In this document: in pieces, positions 6,813 to 13,016 of the stretch | How positions within the stretch are numbered: position 1 is the first letter of the stretch | Layout: every line of letters begins with the position of its first letter | Origin: CAZGSG01 sp964528095 | GTDB taxonomy: Bacteria > Bacteroidota > Bacteroidia > Chitinophagales > Chitinophagaceae | NCBI GenBank assembly: GCA_964528095.1 | Contig: CAZGSG010000150.1 | Location: 1 to 13,492 of the forward strand | Length of the DNA stretch: 13,492 nucleotides | Reading direction: 5' to 3' | Notes under the pieces: generated by a model | Database searches by the model: none | Seen by the model: only the letters and a program-made list of their open reading frames with translations | Told to the model about the DNA's origin: nothing | Position numbers and translations under genes: made by a program

Positions 6813-7166
6813 GAGCGGCAATGATGGGCCATAGTTAAAGATTCAGCTAATGGTTATCTCTGTAAAGAAATAGACGCATTTAGAGAACCTTACCAATGAC
6901 GCAAAACAGCTAACCCCGCTGGGGTTAGGATCGTGATAGATTGATGATTGCTAGAAACAGGCAGCCCCGCTGAGGCTTACAGGCTCTAAATCGGGGTTAG
7001 CTTCTCTCATTTTGCATATTTATCCGGGCTATTTCCAAAAAACATTTAACCCGCAACAGCAAAGGATAGATTACTAGTGTACATTCCGTAGAGATAAGAT
7101 ACCCCATAAAAACACAACATCAAAATACAAACCGACTCCCCTCTTTCGGAGTGCCTTTTTGAATTT
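6782..7166. other. Intergenic region between two convergent genes
   Basis: The 385-base gap is bounded by two inward-facing half elements. It contains a cluster of GC-rich hairpins at 6909-7001. No protein-coding or RNA gene was recognised in the remaining sequence. Confidence 0.6.
6909..7001. repeat. REP-like cluster of GC-rich hairpins
   Basis: CTAACCCC-GCT-GGGGTTAG (6910-6928) is a perfect 8-base stem with a GCT loop. AGCCCC-GCT-GAGGCT (6963-6977) is a second hairpin with the same loop and one mismatch. GCTAACCCCG at 6909-6918 is also repeated inverted as CGGGGTTAGC at 6992-7001. The layout resembles bacterial REP/BIME units. I recall similar CCCCGCTGGGG palindromes in Bacteroidota genomes, but have not checked. 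Confidence 0.6.
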
Positions 7167-7186
7167 TTAATTTTGACTTTTGAATT
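7135..7186. repeat. Half palindromic element at 3' end of PD40 gene
   Basis: A core hairpin, ACTCC...GGAGT (7135-7152), is followed by the right arm at 7156-7186, ending TTTTGACTTTTGAATT. Read on the minus strand, the arm matches the half element at 6762 over about 26 identical bases. It supplies the C-terminal codons and the TAA stop (7167-7169) of the minus-strand gene. Confidence 0.85.
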
Positions 7187-8150
7187 TGAATCTCCTAATT
7201 ATTTCAAGAAAATCCACCCAGTAGATATCCCCTCCGCCATTCTGTGCCGAGTTGAATATTGTCGCCAGTTGGTGATAGCCGGGATGCTTTGCGGGATAAG
7301 AAGCTACAAGACCTGTTCGTTCGCTGGTAAAGAACAATATCTTTTTATCAAAACTCACAAAGGGACAATAGTCGATCTTATCGGAGTTTAGTTCCAGCAT
7401 GTTGATAGCAGGCTGCCATTGACCGGTTTTGTTTTTTATGCTCATGTAAAGATCACCTCTTCCCTTATCGTCCTTCCTGCCATAAGAAGTAAAGATGATC
7501 AATTGTTCATCAGGTGAAACATACGCATTGAACTCATAGCTGCGTGAGTTGATAGCCGAATCAAGCGGGACAATAGTAGTGTACTTTCCTTTTTCCCATG
7601 TTGCCTTATAAATATCTTCTTTTGCCGCCTTATCATATGATGCAGTAAAATAGAGATTACCGCTCGCTGTTATCGAAGGGTAATATTCATCAGCAGGGGT
7701 ATTAACCGGTGCGCCAATATTTTGTGCCTTGCCCCATTCGCCATTTTTCTTTTCCACAAACCAGATATCAAAATCCTTGATGCTATCCCCGGTCAGAGGT
7801 CTGTTTGATGAAAAAAATAATCTTTTCCCATCGCTGGTAAATGCTGGTTCAAGATCACTGAATCGCCCGGCAAATGGAGCGATCTCCGGCTCGCTCCATT
7901 TATCGTGGCTGTTTTTTTGCCTATATAAGATGGTTTGAAAAATGCCCAGCGGCGACTGGAGTGTATAAAAAAGTTCGGTACCATCCGGCGATAACGCAAA
8001 ATCCCTTTCCCGCAAACCGGTACTGATAACCCCATTTCCAAACAGGGCAGGCGAAGAAGGAGGCGAATTAAATTGCAGTTCTTTCTGTGCGACCGACAGC
8101 AAGGGCATGATAAAACAACACAGGACCAGGATCTTTTTTATTCTTGACAT
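7167..8150 (-). CDS. Secreted PD40 (WD40-like) beta-propeller protein
   Basis: A 327-residue protein with a signal peptide (MSRIKKILVLCCFIMPLLSVAQ, cleaved near SVAQ). The body is made of TolB-like PD40 blades, shown by recurring phrases: FALSPDGTELFYT, EPAFTSDGKRLFFSSNRP, YYPSITASGNLYFTASY, NAYVSPDEQLIIFTSYG and CPFVSFDKKILFFTSER. DIWFV, DIYKA, DLYMS and DIYWV strands follow successive blades. Such proteins act in the periplasm or at the surface, usually in protein contacts; no enzymatic residues are evident. The propeller seems to end at DIYWVDFLEII. The following RRFKFKSQN derives at least partly from the repeat arm, so the original stop may have been displaced. It is divergent from the kinase operon, with about 200 bases between the starts. 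Confidence 0.85.
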   Translation of the reverse strand: MSRIKKILVLCCFIMPLLSVAQKELQFNSPPSSPALFGNGVISTGLRERDFALSPDGTELFYTLQSPLGIFQTILYRQKNSHDKWSEPEIAPFAGRFSDLEPAFTSDGKRLFFSSNRPLTGDSIKDFDIWFVEKKNGEWGKAQNIGAPVNTPADEYYPSITASGNLYFTASYDKAAKEDIYKATWEKGKYTTIVPLDSAINSRSYEFNAYVSPDEQLIIFTSYGRKDDKGRGDLYMSIKNKTGQWQPAINMLELNSDKIDYCPFVSFDKKILFFTSERTGLVASYPAKHPGYHQLATIFNSAQNGGGDIYWVDFLEIIRRFKFKSQN

Positions 8151-8309
8151 TATTGGTGTTTAATTGAAGTAAAATAATCTACACTGTGCACGAAGTGCGC
8201 AGGTATTCAACCGGTACCGGCAGCCAGGCCACAGATAGCGGCATACATCTGCCCTGCTTCATTCATACATGTAAAACCGCAGTTTATAATTGGAAGACGG
8301 TTGTTGTTA

Positions 8310-8317
8310 TATAATTG
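8310..8317 (+). promoter_or_regulatory. Possible promoter of the kinase-regulator operon
   Basis: TATAATTG differs from TAnnTTTG at one base and follows TTG (8290-8292) by 17 bases. It would give a leader of about 30 bases to the ATG at 8354. It overlaps an in-frame TTG at 8315, which argues against that codon as the start. Palindromes CCGGTACCGG (8211-8220) and GCACGAAGTGC (about 8188-8198) lie further upstream in the shared divergent region. Confidence 0.35.
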
Positions 8318-8353
8318 TCGTTAAAGCCCGAAGATTTTCCGAGATTTACGGTA

Positions 8354-9415
8354 ATGAACAATCGGCTGAGGTTACATATCTTTTTCTGGATCTCTTACCT
8401 GCTGTTTGAATCATATATAGAATTCGCATGGATCAGCGCTTCCTTTGCCGCGATACCTGGTTTTGAACGTTGGGTGATGGCATTTAAAACAGAGGCCTGC
8501 CTGCTCATTATAAAGATCCCTTTATCGTATTATATTAAATACCTGGTCAATCAACTGACAGGAAACGCCAGGAAAATTATCTTTATTTTTCTTTGTGGCC
8601 TGGTAGCTATTGCCATTGCAATCGTATGTTTTCGCCTCCTGGTAAATCATGTTGTGCTGCCTTATATCTACCTGGAGACCACAGAGAATAAGCCCCTTTT
8701 TCATTTACAACGCGTCATTTCTACCTTTATCGATCTTTTATTTATTATAGGAGTTACTGTTGCCGTTAACCAATACCGTAATTCTCAACGGTCAATGGAA
8801 AAACAAAAAAAACTGATAAAAGAAAAACTGGAAGCAGAATTAAAATTCCTGCGAACACAAACCAATCCTCATTTCCTGTTCAATACGCTTAATAATATCT
8901 ACGCGCTGGCTCGCAAAAAATCGGATGACACTGCAGATGTGGTAATGAAACTATCCAAACTACTTCGGTTCATGCTATATGAATCAAAAGACAGCAGCAT
9001 TCCGGTTGCCGACGAATTACGGGTACTCGCTGATTATATCGAACTCGAACGGATCCGTTACAACGAAAGGCTGACGATCTATTTCACCAAGTCAGTGGAT
9101 GATGAGACACAACCCATTGCGCCATTGATCCTGCTACCTTTTGTAGAAAATGCTTTTAAACACGGCGCCAGTGAAGCCAGGTTTAATTCATTTATCCATA
9201 TCAATGTGCAGGTACAACAGGGTCATCTTATATTTACAGTAGAAAATTCGAAAGATGATAACGGGGGGAAACATATCCGGGAAAATATCGGTCTCAGTAA
9301 TGTACGAAGACAGTTGGAACTGATGTACCCGGGTCACAGGTTGGAGATGAATAATGAACCCGATCGTTTTACCATCATACTAACACTAAACCTAAGGCAG
9401 CATGCAGCAGTATAA
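8354..9415 (+). CDS. LytS/YehU-type sensor histidine kinase
   Basis: Inner-membrane sensor kinase of the His_kinase (PF06580) class, typically paired with a LytTR regulator. From the ATG at 8354 it has 353 residues. About four membrane segments lie near 6-25, 49-66, 76-96 and 122-140, followed by a charged linker helix (MEKQKKLIKEKLEAELKFLR). The phospho-acceptor is His173 in TNPHFLFNTLNNI. The ATP-binding part contains LLPFVENAFKHG (Asn266) and NIGLSNVRRQL. There is no large extracytoplasmic domain, so the signal is probably sensed within or near the membrane. A TTG 39 bases upstream is in frame, but the ATG gives the usual short N-terminus before the first membrane helix. It overlaps the next gene by 14 bases, indicating one operon and probable translational coupling. 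Confidence 0.93.
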   Translation: MNNRLRLHIFFWISYLLFESYIEFAWISASFAAIPGFERWVMAFKTEACLLIIKIPLSYYIKYLVNQLTGNARKIIFIFLCGLVAIAIAIVCFRLLVNHVVLPYIYLETTENKPLFHLQRVISTFIDLLFIIGVTVAVNQYRNSQRSMEKQKKLIKEKLEAELKFLRTQTNPHFLFNTLNNIYALARKKSDDTADVVMKLSKLLRFMLYESKDSSIPVADELRVLADYIELERIRYNERLTIYFTKSVDDETQPIAPLILLPFVENAFKHGASEARFNSFIHINVQVQQGHLIFTVENSKDDNGGKHIRENIGLSNVRRQLELMYPGHRLEMNNEPDRFTIILTLNLRQHAAV

Positions 9416-10109
9416 TTGCATTATCGTGGAAGATGAACCACTGGCAGCCGAAGTGCTGCAGGACTATATTCGCCAGGTGCCTTTTTTACAACTCAGGGGC
9501 ACCTGCGCGGATGCGATCTTTGCAATGGAAATGATGCAGAAAGAAAAAGTAGATCTTATCTTCCTGGATATCCATCTCCCCAAATTAAAAGGGCTGGACT
9601 TTATAAAAACACTTAAACATCCCCCACATATCATTATCACATCGGCTTATCATGAATACGCGTTGCAGGGCTACGAGTACAATGTAGTGGACTACCTGCT
9701 AAAACCTGTAGAGTTTAGCCGCTTCCTGATGGCGGTGAATAAACTAAGGCAATCATCCGAGCAGGTTGCTCATACGACTACACAACCTGTGCCGGGTGAA
9801 AGAGCTTTTTTGTTCTTCAATGTCAGTAAAAAAAAGGTCAAAATATTCCTGGACGAGATCTTATTTATTGAGAGCCTGAAAGAATATATCCGGATAGTGA
9901 CAAAAACTAAAACCATACTTACTAAATTCCAACTGGGACAGATAGAGGAAATTCTTGCCAAAAATAATTTTCTTCGTGTTCACCGTTCATTCATCGTCGC
10001 GAAAGATAAGATCGACGCTTTTACAGCTACAGACGTCGAGATAAACGGCAAACAGATCCCCGTGGGAAGAAGTTACAAGGAACTGGTGCAATCCGTACTT
10101 GATAGCTAA
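9402..10109 (+). CDS. LytTR-family response regulator
   Basis: A 235-residue DNA-binding response regulator, the partner of the overlapping kinase. The receiver domain (1 to about 120) has the acidic cluster VEDE (9-12), phospho-acceptor Asp56 in LIFLDIHLP, Thr78/Ser79 and Lys99 in DYLLKPV. The LytTR domain (about 130-235) shows IFLDEILFIESLKEYIRI, LGQIEEILAKNNFLRVHRSFIV and the closing INGKQIPVGRSYKELV. LytTR proteins usually bind pairs of short direct repeats upstream of their targets. The target here is unknown; the divergent PD40 gene and the genes downstream are candidates by position only. Confidence 0.94.
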   Translation: MQQYNCIIVEDEPLAAEVLQDYIRQVPFLQLRGTCADAIFAMEMMQKEKVDLIFLDIHLPKLKGLDFIKTLKHPPHIIITSAYHEYALQGYEYNVVDYLLKPVEFSRFLMAVNKLRQSSEQVAHTTTQPVPGERAFLFFNVSKKKVKIFLDEILFIESLKEYIRIVTKTKTILTKFQLGQIEEILAKNNFLRVHRSFIVAKDKIDAFTATDVEINGKQIPVGRSYKELVQSVLDS

Positions 10110-10457
10110 GCCAGGATCTTCCCGGCTATCCAATTGCAAAAATCATTGAGCTGCATGATCTAGGCCCGGCGCTTTCCCTGGTTACAGGAGCAATTCAATT
10201 AAATCGATACGGCTACAAACATGTTGCCCGATGGTTAACCCCGTCTGAAATCGCACGGATTTCTTTTGAACCCGGGCATCAACCCCGATAGTTTCATAAA
10301 CAGGGGTATAAGTATCAACAACCGCTTTTATCCCATCAACGACCACCGGTGTATCCGCTATACCAACTACACCCGGAAAGCGATTTTTGTATACAGATAG
10401 CTGTTATTCGTTGAATTAACGATATCACAAAACAATATTCAAATAGATTGTGCAAGG

Positions 10458-10473
10458 TTCAGCAATTGCTGAA
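10458..10473. promoter_or_regulatory. Perfect 16-base palindrome, possible operator
   Basis: TTCAGCAATTGCTGAA is perfectly self-complementary with no loop. That fits a site for a dimeric DNA-binding protein better than an RNA hairpin. It lies 18 bases upstream of the ATG of the small ORF at 10492 and about 300 bases upstream of the 472-residue protein gene. The binding protein is unknown. Confidence 0.4.
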
Positions 10474-10491
10474 AGAAGTTAACCAACCAAC

Positions 10492-10641
10492 ATGAGAAAA
10501 TCGTTACACCCATACGCGGGAACTGCTATTTTTTTTGCAGTCAGCAGACTCTTCTTTCCCCCTGTTTTTCTTTGGTTGTCTGCATTATTGAACAATAAAC
10601 GAAACTATCGTCAAACATATCTTAAGCCGGTTCTTTGTTGA
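10492..10641 (+). CDS. Possible 49-residue membrane peptide
   Basis: The reading frame starts MRKSLHPYAGTAIFFAV and has one hydrophobic segment (about 9-34, including FFPPVFLWLSALL) and a basic tail (NNKRNYRQTYLKP). A purine run, GAAAGAAG, lies 11 bases before the ATG. The stop at 10639-10641 falls in the loop of a terminator-like hairpin, as if the transcript ended with the gene. No family is recognised. It may be a chance ORF; the case rests on the palindrome upstream and the hairpin downstream. Confidence 0.3.
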   Translation: MRKSLHPYAGTAIFFAVSRLFFPPVFLWLSALLNNKRNYRQTYLKPVLC

Positions 10642-10650
10642 CCTGGCTTA
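10623..10650 (+). terminator. Terminator-like hairpin with T-rich tail
   Basis: TAAGCCGG pairs with CCTGGCTTA (one bulged T) and is followed on the plus strand by TTTATTATTT. It could end the small ORF transcript or one running on from the LytTR gene. Confidence 0.5.
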
Positions 10651-10679
10651 TTTATTATTTCTAAGCAGTATTGGTGAAG

Positions 10680-10707
10680 AAGGGCGGATATTTCTATATC
10701 TGCCCTT
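10680..10707 (+). terminator. Strong 12-base stem-loop
   Basis: AAGGGCGGATAT pairs with ATATCTGCCCTT (one G-T pair) around TTCT. Only a short TAAATT follows, so it is either a second terminator or a leader structure. It sits 39 bases before the -7 box of the next gene. Confidence 0.5.
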
Positions 10708-10745
10708 TAAATTGACGCATATTCTGAAATTGGATTCCCGAACCG

Positions 10746-10753
10746 TATTTTTG
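10746..10753 (+). promoter_or_regulatory. -7 box upstream of the 472-residue protein
   Basis: TATTTTTGCCC contains an exact TAnnTTTG box ending 19 bases before the ATG at 10773. It gives a leader of about 15 bases. No clear -33 TTTG is at the expected spacing. Confidence 0.5.
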
Positions 10754-10772
10754 CCCAAATTCAAACCACGCA

Positions 10773-12191
10773 ATGCGGGCCTTCCAAAAACCACTACTCA
10801 TTGTTATTATTTCCATTGCCTTGTTTATTGGCGGGATATTTTACCTCCTCCGCGGCTGTCTTTCCAGGTATGATGAACGTTTTGCCATTGTCCCGGCGCT
10901 CTATTTTGAAAACGGGAATAAGGCTGTTATCTTCTCCATTGTAAAATTCGACGAAGCCACCTCCTATTCGCAAAAAGGCGGTTTCACCAGTAAAACGGTA
11001 AGCAGTAAATATTATGTGCAGGCCAATGATGCGGAAAGCGGGGGAAAACTGGCTGACAGAAAGATCAGGCACCAGCGGGATATAAAAAATTACCCGGTAG
11101 AGATCATCGGCAGTGCTAACAACACAGCCTGGCTATTCATGGGCGAACTAATGGCATTCGATCCATTCACCCTGGACACGAAAGCCGACAAAGGCATACT
11201 GGAAAATAAAAACTCCTTTATCAAAAATAAATTACCCGGGGAAAGAAAATATTACCAGTTCAACCCGGCTGATAATTCAATCAGTTTTACCGCTACAGAT
11301 GGTGTTCCCTTCCGGATCAATACAACAACCCTGGCCATAACACCAAATGAGGAACAGGAGAACGATGCGGGCTCGCCCGAATTGAATAAACTGGAAAAAC
11401 TGGAAAAGATCAACCAGACCCGCTCCGATAGCCTGTATGCACACAAATCAATCGGTGCTGCGCGAAGACTGGCTGCCGGGGAGATCAACCGCGATGAATA
11501 TAACCGGCTTACCAAAGAATTTTATACCGAGAGAAAACTATTGTACAAAGAACGCGACAGCCTCAATGATCTAAAAAGAACAGCCCGTAAAAAAGACCAG
11601 GCATTCAACGATAAAAAAAGAAAAATAGAAACCCTGTCCGGAAAAGCAGGTATCTATTTTAACCAGGCAAAAACAAATATGGATACATTGGGTGGAGCAT
11701 GGTATGGTATCTATACAAGACAGGAATTGGAGAAACTCTATGACCACTTTCAATACCAGGCCATGTACGGTGAAACGGGGCGCCGGCAACTATTTACCAG
11801 CACCATCTATACTGATAAGAATGACGATCTTATAATCGATAAGGATTCTGCTATCGCAGGCCCGGCCTATTTGCTGGATGGAGGTTTCCTGATGAATAAA
11901 CGAACCGGCATGCCCATACATCTTGAAGGAAATACACCCTTCCTGGTCATTCATAAAAATCAACTGGGAAATGAAGGTAAGATCCAATTGAGCAGGCTGG
12001 GCATTGATGGAAAGATCAGCTGGTCCTTCGATACACAATTAAAAGAATGGAGCGACTGGATCTTTTCCGGGACAAAGCTATTCGTTTTCGGTACAGACAA
12101 TAAGAACCTCAGCAGTGGCAGGATAAACAGGCTATGGTGTATTGATTTGAAAACGGGAGTTGCTGCCAATTATGATTACTTCAAAGACTGA
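10773..12191 (+). CDS. Membrane-anchored protein of unknown function
   Basis: A 472-residue protein. A single hydrophobic segment at about 7-25 should anchor it, with the rest outside the cytoplasm. Residues 35-195 contain strand-rich, propeller-like phrases such as NNTAWLFMGELMAFDPFTL and RKYYQFNPADNSISFTATDG. Residues about 200-290 are highly charged and probably helical or coiled coil (LNKLEKLEKINQ, FYTERKLLYKERDSL). The C-terminal part returns to strand-rich text: YLLDGGFLMNKRTGMPIHL, GKISWSFDTQLKEW and INRLWCIDLKTGVAANYDY. This reads like a PQQ/WD-type propeller interrupted by a helical insertion. It faintly resembles the PA2928 family, from memory only. No catalytic motif is seen. The gene stands alone, converges on the acetyltransferase and ends 2 bases before a repeat element. 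Confidence 0.75.
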   Translation: MRAFQKPLLIVIISIALFIGGIFYLLRGCLSRYDERFAIVPALYFENGNKAVIFSIVKFDEATSYSQKGGFTSKTVSSKYYVQANDAESGGKLADRKIRHQRDIKNYPVEIIGSANNTAWLFMGELMAFDPFTLDTKADKGILENKNSFIKNKLPGERKYYQFNPADNSISFTATDGVPFRINTTTLAITPNEEQENDAGSPELNKLEKLEKINQTRSDSLYAHKSIGAARRLAAGEINRDEYNRLTKEFYTERKLLYKERDSLNDLKRTARKKDQAFNDKKRKIETLSGKAGIYFNQAKTNMDTLGGAWYGIYTRQELEKLYDHFQYQAMYGETGRRQLFTSTIYTDKNDDLIIDKDSAIAGPAYLLDGGFLMNKRTGMPIHLEGNTPFLVIHKNQLGNEGKIQLSRLGIDGKISWSFDTQLKEWSDWIFSGTKLFVFGTDNKNLSSGRINRLWCIDLKTGVAANYDYFKD

Positions 12192-12193
12192 AG

Positions 12194-12269
12194 AATTCAA
12201 AATTCAAAATTAAAAAAAAGAACCCTTCAACTGTAACGAATGCCATTTTTGAATTTTGAATTTTGAATT
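12194..12269. repeat. Palindromic element between convergent genes, copy 6
   Basis: Arms AATTCAAAATTCAAAATT (from 12194) and its complement (ending 12269) pair with few mismatches. The roughly 28-base centre lacks the ACTCC/GGAGT hairpin. It starts 2 bases after the stop of the plus-strand gene and overlaps the stop of the minus-strand gene (12268-12270). It fills the whole gap and could serve as a bidirectional terminator. Confidence 0.85.
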
Positions 12270-12786
12270 AGATTTTTTTTTTCATCAACCAGTCCTTCTG
12301 CCTGTCATTTCCCAGTAGAAAACCGGTTTCCCCGTATTTTTCAAACCCCCATTTTTTATAAAAATCAATGGCCAACTGGTTGTGCTCCCATACTCCCAAC
12401 CAAATGATTGTCTTATCCATTGACTTCGCAATCTGTAAACACGCTTGCATAAGCGCCTTCCCCACTCCTTTACCGATAGCTGCTGCTGATACGTATATCC
12501 TCGCTATTTCAATTGTTGTATCGGAATTCAGGGCTGGTATCCATTGATGGTCACGCAGGCGTGTATATCCCAGCAATTCCTCCCCGCCAAAAGCCAGCAG
12601 GAAAATATTTCCCGCAGCACCCACTTCTTTTACAAGATCTGCACGGGTAAACTGCTCAGCCAGAAACTTATCCATATCTTCTTTTGTATTGTGCGGAGCA
12701 AAAGTTTCATAAAAAGTTTGGCGACTAAAATCCGCTATACGTTCCGCATCGTTTGTTGTCGCCCGCCTGATATGAAGATTTTCCAT
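12268..12786 (-). CDS. GNAT acetyltransferase, PaiA-like
   Basis: A 172-residue N-acetyltransferase that uses acetyl-CoA. The core motif IEIARIYVSAAAIGKGVGKALM is at 92-113, with the acetyl-CoA phosphate loop IGKGVGKA at 104-111. IIWLGVWEHNQLAIDFYKKWGF (127-148, including Tyr143 as a possible general acid) closes the domain. The N-terminal FYETFAPHNTKEDMDKFL and the WLGVWEHN phrase are typical of the PaiA group, described as polyamine acetyltransferases in Bacillus. The substrate here is not established. The start ATG at 12786 matches the family N-terminus. The tail ends in a lysine run just before a TAA supplied by the repeat boundary. Confidence 0.9.
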   Translation of the reverse strand: MENLHIRRATTNDAERIADFSRQTFYETFAPHNTKEDMDKFLAEQFTRADLVKEVGAAGNIFLLAFGGEELLGYTRLRDHQWIPALNSDTTIEIARIYVSAAAIGKGVGKALMQACLQIAKSMDKTIIWLGVWEHNQLAIDFYKKWGFEKYGETGFLLGNDRQKDWLMKKKI

Positions 12787-12804
12787 TATTGTAAACTATA
12801 AAAG

Positions 12805-12984
12805 AATTCAAAAGTCAAAATTAAAAATTCAAAAATAGCGTACTAATATCAACTGCACTTCTTTTTTGGATATCATCTTTTTATTAAACATTTTAAAGAA
12901 TGCTAAAACATCCAACCCTCAATCCTGAAGTTCATTACTTGCCAGGTGAGCTATTTTTGAATTTTTAATTCTGAATTTTGAATT
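12805..12984. repeat. Inverted arms around about 110 bases, copy 7
   Basis: Arms of 35 bases at 12805-12839 and 12950-12984 match as inverted repeats with two mismatches, including the inner ends ATAGC/GCTAT. The interior (12840-12949) is not palindromic and has no recognised content. Each arm carries TATTTTTG, a -7-like word, pointing outward toward the flanking gene. It lies between two divergent genes, unlike the copies at gene 3' ends. Confidence 0.85.
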
Positions 12985-12991
12985 AGTTTTG
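12984..12991 (+). promoter_or_regulatory. -7 box upstream of serine hydrolase
   Basis: TAGTTTTG is an exact TAnnTTTG match starting on the last base of repeat copy 7. A TTTG within the repeat arm (12956-12959) is 24 bases upstream, slightly long for a -33 box. The leader to the start at 13017 would be about 20 bases. Confidence 0.45.
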
Positions 12992-13016
12992 CTAAGTAAC
13001 CAATAAAAGCGCCCTT

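Larger units (their letters stand above)
10110..10772. other. 663-base gap with hairpins and a palindrome
   Basis: No confident gene. It contains a 16-base palindrome (10458-10473), a doubtful 49-codon ORF (10492-10641), two hairpins (10623-10650 and 10680-10707) and a -7 box (10746-10753). Bases 10110-10450 are unexplained. Overlapping stretches there are open without a convincing start: plus 10106-10285 and 10239-10405, and minus 10182-10403. They may be chance or a decayed gene. None of the AT-rich palindromic elements occurs here. Confidence 0.5.

Noticed and set aside
8315..8353. TTG at 8315 as the start of the histidine kinase
   Set aside because: It overlaps a promoter-like TATAATTG, and the ATG at 8354 gives the normal short N-terminus before the first membrane helix.
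10182..10403. A 73-codon minus-strand open frame after the LytTR gene
   Set aside because: It has no ATG, starts right after a stop, and competes with equally open plus-strand frames. Chance or old decay cannot be separated by eye.
534..12984. The recurring AT-rich repeats as a CRISPR array
   Set aside because: Copies are dispersed between genes, are long palindromes, and have no regular spacers or cas genes.
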